From Cytophagales bacterium UBA2561 (GTDB taxonomy: Bacteria > Bacteroidota > Bacteroidia > Cytophagales > Thermoflexibacteraceae): a stretch of DNA of 64,000 bases. The stretch spans positions 23,120 to 87,119 of the forward strand of contig DDLX01000045.1 in the NCBI GenBank assembly GCA_002340355.1, in the 5' to 3' direction. How positions within the stretch are numbered: the stretch's first letter is position 1; each line of letters starts with the position of its first letter. The notes under the pieces were generated by a model. That model saw only the letters and a list, made by a program, of their open reading frames with translations, ran no database searches and was not told where the DNA came from. This document shows positions 52,769-62,257 of the stretch, piece after piece. Made by a program: the position numbers and the translations under genes.

Positions 52769-54949
52769 ATGCGTAAAAACACACTTTTAGTATGCTGTTG
52801 GCTAGTTACTTTTTCGGTAATCGCTCAACAAAGAATCACCTTTGATGCCATCTTCCGACAGGGTATTTTTCATCAAAAATCCATTTATGGCGTAAACTGG
52901 ATGAAAACAGGTAGTTTTTATTCTTCACAAGAGGGGAATGATATTGTTAAATATGATGTCCAAACAGGACAGAAAGTAGAAACCATTTTAAAAGGAAGCG
53001 ACCTTAGTCCTCAAATTCAATTTGATGGATACTCTTTTAGTGATGATGAACAAAAAATTCTACTCACTACTGAAACCGAATCTATCTATCGGTATTCATT
53101 TAAAGCATTTTATTATGTTTATGACCTGAAAACCAAAAAATTAACTAAGATTTCACAAGGTGGAAAACAATCTTATGCTACTTTCTCGCCTAGTGGCTCT
53201 CAAGTTGCTTTCGTACGAGATAACAACCTCTTTTTAGTCAATTTAAAAGATAATTCTGAACAACAATTGACTTCAGACGGAAAGTTTAATCATATTATCA
53301 ATGGTTCAACGGATTGGGTTTATGAAGAGGAATTCGGGTTTGCTCCTGCCTTTTTCTGGTCTCCTGATGGTTCAAAAATTGCCTTTTATACTTTTGATGA
53401 ATCTAAAGTCCCTGAGTACAATATGCAAGTTTGGGATGATTCAAAATTGTATCCCATTGATTATCGTTTTAAATATCCAAAGGCAGGAGAAACTAACTCC
53501 ACTGTAAAAATTTCAGTTTATCATTTAGCTGATAACAAAACCGTTTCTATGGATATTGGTACCAAAACCGACATTTATATCCCTCGTATTAATTGGACAA
53601 CGGACTCTAATTTATTGGCTATCAGACGAATGAATCGACTTCAAAACAAAATGGAGTTACTTCATACTAATGCAACAACAGGAAGAAGTACAGTAATTTT
53701 GACCGAAGAAGATACGGATGGTTACGTTGATGTTGAATATTCAGACGACCTGACGTACTTGAAAGACGGTAAACACTTTATTTATTCAGATGAAACAACA
53801 ACAGGATTTAAACACCTTTCTTTGTATACAATGGACGGCAAAAAAGTTCGTCAAATCACTTCAGGAAATTGGGAAGTAAAAACACTTGTTGGCGTTCAAG
53901 AGAATGGCAAAAAAACACAAATTTTCTATACCTCTACTGAAGTTTCGCCATTAGAAAGTCATTTTTATCAAATTGATTTACAGGGTAAGAAGAAAGAAAA
54001 ACTGACTGATAAAATAGGTACAAACCGAATTAATATGAGTCGGGATTTTGCCTATTATATGGTTTATCATAGTAATACCAACACACCTTTAAATGTAAGT
54101 TTGTTTGAAACCAAGAAGAATAAGCTAATTAAGGTACTAGAGGATAATAAAAAATTAGCTCAAAATGCCGAAAAATATCAGTTTGCCCAAAAAGAACTAT
54201 TTGATTTTCAAACGAAAGACGGCACAAAACTCTATGGTTTTATGCTCAAGCCTAGTGATTTTGATGCTTCAAAAAAATATCCTGTTTTGATGTATATGTA
54301 TGGAGGTCCTTCTTCGCAGAGTGTTCAAAATTCATGGGGCGGACGACATTTTGCTTGGCATCAAATGCTCACACAACAAGGTTATATTGTTGTTTGTGTT
54401 GATAATCGAGGTACAGACGCACGGGGTGAAAAGTTCAAAAAATCAACATACGCTAATCTTGGAAAATACGAAGTACAAGACCAAGTAGATACCTATAATT
54501 ATTTATCAAAATTGAATTATATCGATGCTAGTCGTGTAGGCGTATGGGGTTGGAGTTACGGCGGATATATGAGTTCACTTTGTATGACACTTGGGGCAGA
54601 TTTCTTTAAGGCAGGGATTGCGGTTGCTCCCGTTTCAAATTGGCGATTTTATGATACGATTTATACCGAACGATTTTTACAACGTCCACAGGATAATGCT
54701 TCAGGATATGATGATTATTCTCCTGTTGCTCATGTTAATAAATTAAAGGGAAAATATCTTCTGATTCATGGAACAGGTGATGATAATGTTCATTTTCAGA
54801 ATTCCATCGCCTTACAAAATGCACTTATTCAAGCAGGCAAACAATTTCAATCATTCTATTATCCAAATCGAAATCATAGCATTTATGGCGGAAATACCCG
54901 AGAGCATTTGTATAAAATGTTAAATGATTTTATCTTAAAAAATTTATAA
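52769..54949 (+). CDS. dipeptidyl peptidase IV family S9 serine peptidase
   Basis: A 726-residue exported peptidase that removes X-Pro dipeptides from peptides. Signal peptide (MRKNTLLVCCWLVTFSVIA|Q). The N-terminal part is an eight-bladed-type propeller (about 30-480, containing the DPP4-type EE near YEEEFGF). The C-terminal alpha/beta-hydrolase has the nucleophile in GWSYGGYMSS (near S595), Asp in GTGDDNVHF (near 671) and His in NRNHSIYGG (near 703). Length and order match bacterial DPP4. Single gene. It lies next to an aminotransferase gene, which fits amino-acid scavenging. Confidence 0.95.
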   Translation: MRKNTLLVCCWLVTFSVIAQQRITFDAIFRQGIFHQKSIYGVNWMKTGSFYSSQEGNDIVKYDVQTGQKVETILKGSDLSPQIQFDGYSFSDDEQKILLTTETESIYRYSFKAFYYVYDLKTKKLTKISQGGKQSYATFSPSGSQVAFVRDNNLFLVNLKDNSEQQLTSDGKFNHIINGSTDWVYEEEFGFAPAFFWSPDGSKIAFYTFDESKVPEYNMQVWDDSKLYPIDYRFKYPKAGETNSTVKISVYHLADNKTVSMDIGTKTDIYIPRINWTTDSNLLAIRRMNRLQNKMELLHTNATTGRSTVILTEEDTDGYVDVEYSDDLTYLKDGKHFIYSDETTTGFKHLSLYTMDGKKVRQITSGNWEVKTLVGVQENGKKTQIFYTSTEVSPLESHFYQIDLQGKKKEKLTDKIGTNRINMSRDFAYYMVYHSNTNTPLNVSLFETKKNKLIKVLEDNKKLAQNAEKYQFAQKELFDFQTKDGTKLYGFMLKPSDFDASKKYPVLMYMYGGPSSQSVQNSWGGRHFAWHQMLTQQGYIVVCVDNRGTDARGEKFKKSTYANLGKYEVQDQVDTYNYLSKLNYIDASRVGVWGWSYGGYMSSLCMTLGADFFKAGIAVAPVSNWRFYDTIYTERFLQRPQDNASGYDDYSPVAHVNKLKGKYLLIHGTGDDNVHFQNSIALQNALIQAGKQFQSFYYPNRNHSIYGGNTREHLYKMLNDFILKNL

Positions 54950-54975
54950 TTTTCACGATTTAGTATTGTACTCTA

Positions 54976-55010
54976 ATAGTTGGCTGTGGAAGTACAGCCA
55001 ACTAATTTTA
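54976..55010 (+). terminator. terminator after the DPP4 gene
   Basis: AGTTGGCTGT / ACAGCCAACT stem with a 5-nt loop, followed by AATTTTA, about 30 bp after the DPP4 stop codon. The stem is strong but the T-run is weak. Confidence 0.6.
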
Positions 55011-55023
55011 AAGTAGATTCTTG

Positions 55024-55031
55024 TAAATTTG
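55024..55031 (+). promoter_or_regulatory. candidate -7 box for the aminotransferase gene
   Basis: TAAATTTG matches TAnnTTTG, about 75 bp upstream of the ATG at 55106. No clear -33 element; low confidence. Confidence 0.3.
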
Positions 55032-55105
55032 TACTGAGTCTAAAATCTGATTTTAAGCTCAATATCTTATCATTTCAAAATACCAATTTCTAAATTAGAC
55101 CGAAT

Positions 55106-56290
55106 ATGCCTTTGCTAAATTATGCCGAACGAATGGAAAAACTAAAAGTTTCTGAAGTTCGGGAAATCATTAAATTCATCATGCAGCCAGGAATTATTTC
55201 CTTTGCGGGAGGTATTCCAGACGGGCGACTCTTTCCGATGGAAGCCGTAGCTGATATCTCTCAAAAAGTACTAAATGAATGCGGTGCAGAATCTTTACAA
55301 TATGCTTCTTCGGAAGGCTATATTCCTTTGCGTGAGCAAATTAAGCAACGAATGGCAAAATATGGCATTCAGTCTGAGGTCGAAAATATTTTGTTGTTGA
55401 ATGGCGCACAACAAGGCATTGAGTTTAGTGGACGAATTCTTTTGGATCAAGGCGATATCGTTTTGTGTGAAAGTCCAACTTATTTGGGAGCCTTGAATGC
55501 CTATAAAACATATCAATGTGATTTTAAGGAAGTTCCATGTGATGAGGACGGTATTATCCCAGAAGAATTGGAAAAAATATTGAAAACTATTCCAAATATT
55601 AAAATGATTTATACCGTTCCCGATTATCAAAATCCAACGGGACGACAATGGACTTTAGAGCGCCGTCAGCAATTCATGGAAGTGGTCAATCGACATCATT
55701 TACCAGTAGTCGAAGATAGTCCTTATTATGAATTACGTTATGATGGTGAATCTTTGCCACCACTCAAAGCTTTAGATACCAAAGGATTAGTCATTTATTT
55801 GGGATCATTTTCAAAGATTTTTTGCCCAGGACTACGAATGGGTTGGGTTTGTGCCGATCGTAATATTTTGCAAAACTTTATTCTTGCCAAGCAATCTTGT
55901 GATTTACAGGGGAATACATTTGCTGAGCGTCAAGTTAGTTTTTATTTACGTGATTACGACATTCAGGCGCATATTGAGGAAGTTCGTAAAACTTACAAGT
56001 ATCGCCGTGATGTTATGCAGGAAATGATTGAAAGCGAATTTCCAAAAAATATCAAAAACACAGCTCCTAAAGGAGGAACATTCATTTGGGTTGAATTGCC
56101 AACAGATGTAAATGCTCGTGAAGTCTTGCAAGAGGCTGTCAAAAAGAATGTTGCTTTCATCCCTGGGGGATCATTTTATCCTGAAAGCAACACCGAAAAT
56201 GCCATGCGGTTAAGTTTTGTCAGTATGGATGAGCAAGAAATTCGGAAAGGAATGAAACTTTTAGGTCAAGTTTTAAAGACATTTATCTAA
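55106..56290 (+). CDS. PLP-dependent aminotransferase, LysN/MocR-like subgroup
   Basis: A 394-residue class I/II aminotransferase. The PLP lysine is in LGSFSKIFCPGLRMGWV, and the conserved NPTG is in QNPTGRQ. The start (MEKLKVSEVREIIKFIMQPG, then IISFAGGIPD) is the hallmark of the 2-aminoadipate/LysN-like group, lacking a DNA-binding domain. The amino donor is unknown (aromatic or branched amino acids are possible). Cytoplasmic. It follows dipeptidyl peptidase IV on the same strand and ends at a bidirectional terminator. Confidence 0.9.
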   Translation: MPLLNYAERMEKLKVSEVREIIKFIMQPGIISFAGGIPDGRLFPMEAVADISQKVLNECGAESLQYASSEGYIPLREQIKQRMAKYGIQSEVENILLLNGAQQGIEFSGRILLDQGDIVLCESPTYLGALNAYKTYQCDFKEVPCDEDGIIPEELEKILKTIPNIKMIYTVPDYQNPTGRQWTLERRQQFMEVVNRHHLPVVEDSPYYELRYDGESLPPLKALDTKGLVIYLGSFSKIFCPGLRMGWVCADRNILQNFILAKQSCDLQGNTFAERQVSFYLRDYDIQAHIEEVRKTYKYRRDVMQEMIESEFPKNIKNTAPKGGTFIWVELPTDVNAREVLQEAVKKNVAFIPGGSFYPESNTENAMRLSFVSMDEQEIRKGMKLLGQVLKTFI

Positions 56291-56335
56291 AAACATACTT
56301 ATCAAGTTTTTGAACTGATCTTTCAACTTTTATCA

Positions 56336-56375
56336 TAAAAAAACCTCCAAGAATCTAAATTCTTAGAGGTTTAAA
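56336..56375. terminator. bidirectional terminator between the aminotransferase and rplI
   Basis: AAACCTC-AAGAAT / ATTCTT-GAGGTTT, an imperfect 13-bp stem with a CTAA-type loop. An A-run precedes it and an A/T-rich stretch follows. Between convergent genes. Confidence 0.75.
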
Positions 56376-56416
56376 TACTTGATTATGAGTTAAATAAAAC
56401 TCATAATAAATCAATT

Positions 56417-56860
56417 TTATTCAGTAACTACTGAAAAAGCAACATCTTTTTTGACTTCTTTGTGCAAGTTCAAGGTAGCCGTATAATCACCCAACATCTT
56501 GACTTCAGTTGGGAATGAAATTTTCTTTCTATCGACCTCAAATCCTTTTTCAGCAAGAGCTTCTGAGATTTGTAGTGAAGTAACCGCACCGAAAATCTTA
56601 CCACTTTCACCCGCTTTTGTACGGATTTCGAGTTTCAAATCTCCGATAGAGTTCGCCAAATCTTGAGCTTGTGTTCGGATTTTTTCGGCTTTATGAGCAA
56701 TTTGCTTCAATTTTTCGTCACGTGCTTTTTTGTTCGAATTTGAAGCAAGAACCGCATATCCTTGCGGAATCAAGTAGTTTCGTCCGTAGCCCGGCTTTAC
56801 GGTTACGATATCGTCCTTATAGCCGAGTCCTGTGATATCTTTTGTGAGAATGATTTCCAT
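56417..56860 (-). CDS. rplI: 50S ribosomal protein L9
   Basis: A 147-residue ribosomal protein with the usual N-domain (MEIILTKDITGLGYKDDIVT, then VKPGYGRNYLIPQGYAVLAS), a long connecting helix and the C-domain (SGKIFGAVTSLQISEALAEKG). Third gene of the rpsF-rpsR-rplI operon, the standard Bacteroidota order. Confidence 0.97.
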   Translation of the reverse strand: MEIILTKDITGLGYKDDIVTVKPGYGRNYLIPQGYAVLASNSNKKARDEKLKQIAHKAEKIRTQAQDLANSIGDLKLEIRTKAGESGKIFGAVTSLQISEALAEKGFEVDRKKISFPTEVKMLGDYTATLNLHKEVKKDVAFSVVTE

Positions 56861-56897
56861 TTTTTCGTAATGATTTGAAAATGAACTAAATCGGCTT

Positions 56898-57149
56898 TTA
56901 TTTCAAGGAATCTGTAGCATAAGGCAACAAAGCCAAGTGTCTGGCTCGTTTGATAGCTTGAGCTACTTTTTTCTGATATTTTACGCTTGTGCCTGTAACT
57001 CGTCGAGGTAAGATTTTACCTTGTTCATTGACGAATTTCAATAAAAAGTTCGGGTCTTTATAATCCACGTACTTAATGCCGTGTTTCTTGAAGCGACAAT
57101 ATTTTTTTGTCTGCTGTTGGCGATTGATGGGTTCGTTTACGAGTGTCAT
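56898..57149 (-). CDS. rpsR: 30S ribosomal protein S18
   Basis: An 83-residue basic protein of the 30S platform. Seen: KKYCRFKKHGIKYVDYKD and the conserved LPRRVTGTSVKYQKKVAQAI, then KRARHLALLPY. Its start overlaps the end of rpsF by 4 bp (57146-57149), implying translational coupling. Confidence 0.97.
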   Translation of the reverse strand: MTLVNEPINRQQQTKKYCRFKKHGIKYVDYKDPNFLLKFVNEQGKILPRRVTGTSVKYQKKVAQAIKRARHLALLPYATDSLK

Positions 57150-57529
57150 GCGGCTTTTTCTTCTTTAGATTTTTCGGATTTTTTCTTATTGAATTCTCCT
57201 CGGCGACGGCGTTCGCTGTAATCCAAGGCGTGTTTATCCAGCGTAACAGTTAGGAAACGTAACACACGTTCATCTCTTCGGAACTCGGTTTCGAGATAAT
57301 TGACAATCGTAGGATTGGCTTTGTACTCAAAAAGGGCATAATAACCTGTCGATTTGTGGTCAATTTCGTAGGCTAATTTCTTGATACCCCAATTTTCCTC
57401 ATGATAAATCTCCGAGTCATCGCTATGATTCGCCACAACTTCACGAAATTTATCGACTGTTTCCTTTATCTGCTCATCAGATAAAACGGGAGTTAGAATG
57501 AAAACAGTTTCGTAATTTCTGATTTCCAT
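57146..57529 (-). CDS. rpsF: 30S ribosomal protein S6
   Basis: A 127-residue protein that binds S18 in the platform. The N-terminal MEIRNYETVFILTPVLSDEQ and the FEYKANP and FRRDERVLRFLTV motifs are typical. The C-tail (ERRRRGEFNKKKSEKSKEEK) is an extended basic/acidic tail common in Bacteroidota. First gene of the operon, with a strong promoter. Confidence 0.97.
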   Translation of the reverse strand: MEIRNYETVFILTPVLSDEQIKETVDKFREVVANHSDDSEIYHEENWGIKKLAYEIDHKSTGYYALFEYKANPTIVNYLETEFRRDERVLRFLTVTLDKHALDYSERRRRGEFNKKKSEKSKEEKAA

Positions 57530-57563
57530 AAAAAAGTTAAACTATTTTTGAATTTTTAGAGCG

Positions 57564-57594
57564 CAAAGGTACGATTTTTTGAATAATTGTCCAA
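57564..57594 (-). promoter_or_regulatory. promoter of rpsF-rpsR-rplI
   Basis: The reverse strand reads TTGG (57594-57591), a 19 bp spacer and TACCTTTG (57571-57564), about 35 bp upstream of the rpsF ATG. Very close to the Bacteroidota consensus. Confidence 0.75.
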
Positions 57595-57710
57595 GTGTAG
57601 GAGTGCTTTTTTCTCAATTCTGTAAGAACGACAATTCAAAGAAGATGATTGACTTTTTCATTGAAAATAACGTAATTAGAAATGTCAAATGATTAAAAAA
57701 TCAAAATGTT

Positions 57711-58305
57711 ATGGCATACAATGAATTCACATTAGAAGTCATAGAAGAAACTTTTGAACTCAAAAAAAACCAATTTCTTATTTCAAAATATCACACCGAT
57801 AAATCCTACCTCATGGCTTTTAGAAACCTTACAAAAGGCTAAATTGATGCCTGCCAAAAGTAAAAAAGCCCGTTCTGAATTATTGATTACGCCTGTTTTA
57901 TTGACTTTGGCGGAACAAAATTCCAATAAAATCACCATTTTTTCAGGCGAAAATCTGGAAGGCGATTCTGAAAAAGGCTTAAATCGTGAATGCGATTACA
58001 TTTTGAGTAAAAGTTTGCGGAGTTTTAGCCTGAAAGCTCCTGTTTTTGCTTTGGTTGAGGCAAAACAAAATATTATCGAAAATAGTATGGGGCAGTGTGT
58101 TGCTCAAATGCTTGGCGCACAATTTTTTAATCAAAAAAAGAAGACTTCCATTCCTGTAATTTATGGTTGTGTGAGTAATGGTGAAATTTGGCAGTTTTTG
58201 CGTTTGGAAAATAAAAACTTAACCACTGACACCGATAAATATTATCTCAATAATTTGCCTGAATTGTTGGGAGTTTTGCAGGTGATGGTGGATGATTCTC
58301 CTTGA
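57711..58305 (+). pseudogene. PD-(D/E)XK nuclease-like gene, frameshifted at an A8 tract
   Basis: An ATG at 57711 begins MAYNEFTLEVIEETFELK and runs into c-aaaaaaaa-c (57762-57769). The protein continues one frame over as FLFQNITPINPTSWLLETLQ, ...ARSELLITPVLLTL..., ending at 58305. With seven A instead of eight the two join as ...FELKKTNFLFQNI. A TTG at 57754 could start a short form (183 residues) but would lose the conserved start. The body has a PD-(D/E)XK-like core: ECDYIL (Asp), then FALVEAKQ (E-x-K) and a helix GQCVAQMLGAQ. This family is common in Cyanobacteria and Cytophagales but uncharacterised. Frameshift, sequencing error or slippage cannot be told apart. Confidence 0.65.
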
Positions 58306-58309
58306 AACC

Positions 58310-58768
58310 TCACTTTTTATTACATGGGATTTCCCATCGACAAATATCACGTAATTTCATTCTCACTCCTAAATCATTTGGTTTTCGGGGTGGAATATCA
58401 CAAATTAAAGAATGAGCCTGATTACGAGTAGGTTGGTGAATGACAGCTAACGGTTTTGTTCCTGCCACAATTTTACGTACTTTTCCAACATTAAATGATA
58501 CTACCCCAAAATCATCGGGATTTTTAGGTAATCCTGTTCTTCTTTTTATTTGTTGTTTAACCTCTTCTTTAGTTATTTCAGCAGAAGAATACTTACTCCA
58601 ATTGACTGATAAACCATCCTTATTTGTTGGTTTTGGGTCAAAAGCAACAGGTCTTAGTTTTCTCTTTTCATCTAATTCTTCGAAGTCAATATTACAAAAA
58701 TGAATACGTAAAAATACGATATCATCATCTGGAATTTCTTCTATTGGAAATTTTTCTGGTTGATTCAT
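58310..58768 (-). CDS. hypothetical protein, third gene of an unknown three-gene cassette
   Basis: A 152-residue soluble protein without a known domain that I can name. The region RPVAFDPKPTNKDGLSVNWS, then KYSSAEIT (about 38-65), resembles a motif (LSVdWxxYstpEet) I recall from uncharacterised bacterial proteins. The rest is basic and ends in IPPRKPNDLGVRMKLRDICR, then WEIP. It starts 9 bp after the end of the second gene, so the three genes (59377-60021, 58778-59368, 58310-58768) very likely form one operon. Function unknown. Confidence 0.6.
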   Translation of the reverse strand: MNQPEKFPIEEIPDDDIVFLRIHFCNIDFEELDEKRKLRPVAFDPKPTNKDGLSVNWSKYSSAEITKEEVKQQIKRRTGLPKNPDDFGVVSFNVGKVRKIVAGTKPLAVIHQPTRNQAHSLICDIPPRKPNDLGVRMKLRDICRWEIPCNKK

Positions 58769-58777
58769 AAAAATCTG

Positions 58778-59368
58778 CTATTCAATGGGTTGTGGTAATA
58801 ATTTAAAGTTTATATCTTCAATATCAAATTGTCCTTCTGATAATTGCTGTTTGGTATTATCAGTATAAAATAATCCACTTTTCCCATCTTGATTAATGTA
58901 AATTAGAATGCGAAACTTGTCATTTTCCCAAAGAATATCAATTCCACTTTTCGGGGCATGACTTATTTTAGGCATTAAAATTACTTTTTGCTGTTCATCT
59001 AATATCCATGTAGCATATTTAATTAAAAAATTAACAGCTTCAATCCAAGTAGCCTTATCGTAAGCAGGACTTTCATTATCATCCCAATCCTCCTCTAAAT
59101 CAAGAATATATTTTGAGTCTAAGATGATGTTTTCTAGTTGCTTGAGTTTATTGGGAACACTAAAGGTACAATTTTCATCAATTACAATATCGTAATTATC
59201 ACTATTAGAAGAAGGCGATACAATAAACTCATTTAAATTAAAATCATCTAAGCCACGTTCTTGATATATTCTAGATAGAGAAATACTGTAATCTTTATGT
59301 TTTTGCCATATCGATAAGTCTATTGTCTTCTTGGGCTGGGTATACCAATTTTGGAGATACTTTTCCAT
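58778..59368 (-). CDS. hypothetical DWDD-motif protein, second gene of the cassette
   Basis: A 196-residue soluble protein. YILDLEEDWDDNESPAYDKA, then TWIEAVNFLIKYATWI (about 90-125), contains the L..DWD....SPAYD motif known from many uncharacterised bacterial proteins. The later strand pattern, GIDILWENDKFRILIYINQD, then GKSGLFYTD, also fits that group. No membrane segment. It lies 8 bp downstream of the first gene and 9 bp upstream of the third. Function unknown. Confidence 0.6.
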   Translation of the reverse strand: MEKYLQNWYTQPKKTIDLSIWQKHKDYSISLSRIYQERGLDDFNLNEFIVSPSSNSDNYDIVIDENCTFSVPNKLKQLENIILDSKYILDLEEDWDDNESPAYDKATWIEAVNFLIKYATWILDEQQKVILMPKISHAPKSGIDILWENDKFRILIYINQDGKSGLFYTDNTKQQLSEGQFDIEDINFKLLPQPIE

Positions 59369-59376
59369 AATATCTA

Positions 59377-60021
59377 TTATTTTATATCAATAAAATTTAA
59401 TTCAGTTTGTAACTTTAAAATCTCTAATTGCTTTTCAGCTTTGTCAATCTGTTCCTTTAGTTTTTTCAAATCATCTGTATCAAGTGCAAAGTACATTTGT
59501 TTAGATTCTTCATTTTGACGATATGTTATTTTCATATTATGCAAAACAATAACTCCAGAAAGAGTTTCATTTTCTAAAATCACAGGTCGAATATCATTAT
59601 TGAAATCTATATCCAAAAAAACATTGTCGTTATCATTAATTAATTCAAAAATTTTGTTGGTAGAATTTAATTCGGTATTCATTTGAGATAAAAAATTCAT
59701 GACAGAAGATACCATATTTTCAACGGAATATTCTAGATCATTCATCTCCCTAAATGACTGATTTAAAACATCTGCAAACTCTTCATCATCTAATTTTAAA
59801 CCTTTTTGAGCATTTGATAAACTATGCAAAATCAAAACAATATCTTGTAATTTTGCTTCAGGAAGCTCAATTTTAGAAGATAAGTGTTTGACTAATGAAG
59901 AAGGCAATAACCCAACATCTGTAGATTTAATTTCCGCAACAATTTGTGCTTTCAATTCATCTGACAATCCAACATAACTCTCAAACTTCTCCTTATGTTC
60001 TTGAGGAATTTGTAACTTCAT
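59377..60021 (-). CDS. hypothetical protein, first gene of the cassette
   Basis: A 214-residue soluble helical protein. N-terminal half: helices around SDELKAQIVAEIKSTDVGLL, then LPSSLVKHLSSKIELPEAKL and QDIVLILHSLSN. C-terminal half: a beta part (NVFLDIDFNNDIRPVILENE) and a final charged helix (ALDTDDLKKLKEQIDKAEKQ, then LEILKLQTEL) that could be a coiled coil. Not recognised. It starts the three-gene operon; an AT-rich gap of about 240 bp separates it from the divergent recQ. Confidence 0.6.
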   Translation of the reverse strand: MKLQIPQEHKEKFESYVGLSDELKAQIVAEIKSTDVGLLPSSLVKHLSSKIELPEAKLQDIVLILHSLSNAQKGLKLDDEEFADVLNQSFREMNDLEYSVENMVSSVMNFLSQMNTELNSTNKIFELINDNDNVFLDIDFNNDIRPVILENETLSGVIVLHNMKITYRQNEESKQMYFALDTDDLKKLKEQIDKAEKQLEILKLQTELNFIDIK

Positions 60022-60260
60022 TATATTATAAATATTTGATTTGCAACCGTTTAACGAATATAAGAAATAATTGTTTAAAATCCAATGATTGAGCGAACTT
60101 AAAATTATAAGTTAGTTTAATTAAAAATACAAGCAACTTCCAACACAAATAAAAAAACGAGAACTATTTGTATGCTTTGGGATTTATCACTTATTTTGAT
60201 TTATTTATAAAGATAAAATTACTAATCAAACAGAAAATTCATAAGATTACAGATTAGATA

Positions 60261-62174
60261 ATGAACGATATTCATACTGTACTAAAAAAGTATTGGGGCT
60301 ATGACCAATTTCGACCTTTACAAGAAGACATTATTCGTTCGATTTTGGAAGGAGACGATACTTTAGCATTAATGCCCACAGGAGGCGGAAAATCAATTTG
60401 TTTCCAAGTACCAGCTATGGCAAAAGAAGGGATTTGTATTGTCGTTTCGCCATTAATTGCCTTGATGAAAGACCAAGTACAACAACTCAAAAAACGCCGA
60501 ATTAATGCAGTCGCTTTGTATTCTGGAATGAGCCACCGTGAAATTGACATTACTTTAGATAATTGTGTTTACGGTAATGTTCGTTTTCTGTATATCTCTC
60601 CCGAACGTCTCCAGACAGAAATCCTTCAAGAACGAGCTAAAAAAATGAATATCAACTTATTAGCTATTGATGAAGCCCATTGTATTTCGCAGTGGGGTTA
60701 TGATTTCCGCCCACCTTATTTACAAATCAATGAATTTCGAAAATTACTAGGGAACGTTCCTTGTGTTGCACTGACCGCCACAGCGACAGAAATTGTTAAA
60801 GAAGATATCCAAGAGAAACTAGCATTTCAAAATCCTAATGTCTTTCAGAAAAGTTTTGCTCGTTCTAATTTATCCTATTCAGCTTTCGAAGTCCCTGATA
60901 AAGAACGAAAAATGACGGACATTCTCCAAAAGGTACACGGTACAGCAATTGTTTATGTGAATTCAAGACGAAAGACAAAAGAAATTGCTGATTACCTCCA
61001 GAAACAACGAATCTCAGCCGATTTTTATCATGCAGGGCTCACGAATGAGCAACGTAGTCGTAAGCAAAATGACTGGATTACAAACAAAATTCGGGTCATT
61101 GTTGCCACCAATGCCTTCGGAATGGGGATTGATAAACCTGATGTTCGGGTAGTAATTCATTTGGATTTACCCCAAACTTTAGAGGCTTATTATCAGGAAG
61201 CAGGACGGGCAGGACGAGATGAAAAAAAAGCCTACGCCGTTGCTTTGTTTTATAGAAAAGATTTGGATGAATTAAAAAAACGTACAGCACAATGTTATCC
61301 TGATTTACAAATAGTCCGAAATGTATATCAGCGATTAGCGAATTATTTTCGGTTAGCCGTAGGAAGCCATACAATGAAAAGTTTTGACTTCGAATTGCGA
61401 GAATTTTGTAAGACCTACAAACTGGATTATATCAGTACTTTTTATGCCTTGAAATTACTTGAAAAACAGGGATTTATTCAATTTTCAGAATCCTTTTTTA
61501 ATCCTTCCAAACTACAAATTAGGGTTAGTAAATCAGAGCTTTATACTTTTCAAATCGAAAATGCCAAACTTGACCCTTTCATCAAACTACTTTTACGAAA
61601 TTATGGAGGAATGATTTTTACAAATTTTGTGCAGATTTCAGAACTACAATTAGCCCGACAATATAAAACGCAAGTTCAGAACATCAAAAAAATTCTAAAT
61701 TATCTATCTCAAAATCAAATTATTAACTATTCAATTCAAAAAGATATTCCTCAAATTACCTTCACTTCGGAACGAGTCAATGCCGAAAATTTATTATTAA
61801 ATTTAGAAGAAATTGAGCAGGCAAAAAAACGAGATTTTGAAAAAACGGAGGCTGTTGCTCAATATGTTTCGGATGTTCGAATATGTCGAACTAAATTATT
61901 ACTTAGTTATTTTGGTGAAACTAATTATGAAACTTGTGGAGTTTGTGATAATTGCTTGAAAAACAACCGAAAACAAAGTAAAAAACCTTCAGAAAGCAAG
62001 GAAACCAAGATTTTGACAGCCTTGAAATATACGGCATTGGGAGCAGATGAATTATTGGAAACATTGAATCTAACTCATTTTGCAAAAGAAGACTATTTAG
62101 ATGCAATTCGTTCCCTTCTTGAAATAGGACAAATTCGATATAATAATAATGGAGATTTAGAAGTTGCGAAATGA
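60261..62174 (+). CDS. recQ: RecQ family ATP-dependent DNA helicase
   Basis: A 637-residue 3'-5' helicase. Walker A TGGGKS (40-45), DEAH box (137-140), the motif TATAT (about 174-178) and motif VI QEAGRAGRDEKK near 315. The RecQ zinc site is CRTKLLLSYFGETNYETC, then GVCDNC (about 541-564), and a winged helix lies between 400 and 530. The end (KYTALGADELLETLNLTHFA, then KEDYLDAIRSLLEIGQI) does not look like a typical HRDC domain but like another helical module. It is divergent from the unknown cassette and followed by a nuclease-like gene, so a repair or defence link is possible. Confidence 0.95.
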   Translation: MNDIHTVLKKYWGYDQFRPLQEDIIRSILEGDDTLALMPTGGGKSICFQVPAMAKEGICIVVSPLIALMKDQVQQLKKRRINAVALYSGMSHREIDITLDNCVYGNVRFLYISPERLQTEILQERAKKMNINLLAIDEAHCISQWGYDFRPPYLQINEFRKLLGNVPCVALTATATEIVKEDIQEKLAFQNPNVFQKSFARSNLSYSAFEVPDKERKMTDILQKVHGTAIVYVNSRRKTKEIADYLQKQRISADFYHAGLTNEQRSRKQNDWITNKIRVIVATNAFGMGIDKPDVRVVIHLDLPQTLEAYYQEAGRAGRDEKKAYAVALFYRKDLDELKKRTAQCYPDLQIVRNVYQRLANYFRLAVGSHTMKSFDFELREFCKTYKLDYISTFYALKLLEKQGFIQFSESFFNPSKLQIRVSKSELYTFQIENAKLDPFIKLLLRNYGGMIFTNFVQISELQLARQYKTQVQNIKKILNYLSQNQIINYSIQKDIPQITFTSERVNAENLLLNLEEIEQAKKRDFEKTEAVAQYVSDVRICRTKLLLSYFGETNYETCGVCDNCLKNNRKQSKKPSESKETKILTALKYTALGADELLETLNLTHFAKEDYLDAIRSLLEIGQIRYNNNGDLEVAK

Positions 62175-62257
62175 TGAATACTAAATTTCGTTTTAGAAAA
62201 TATTTTTACCAAAAATTTGTTAATCAGATATTTATAGGCTACTAAAATTATTTTTTG

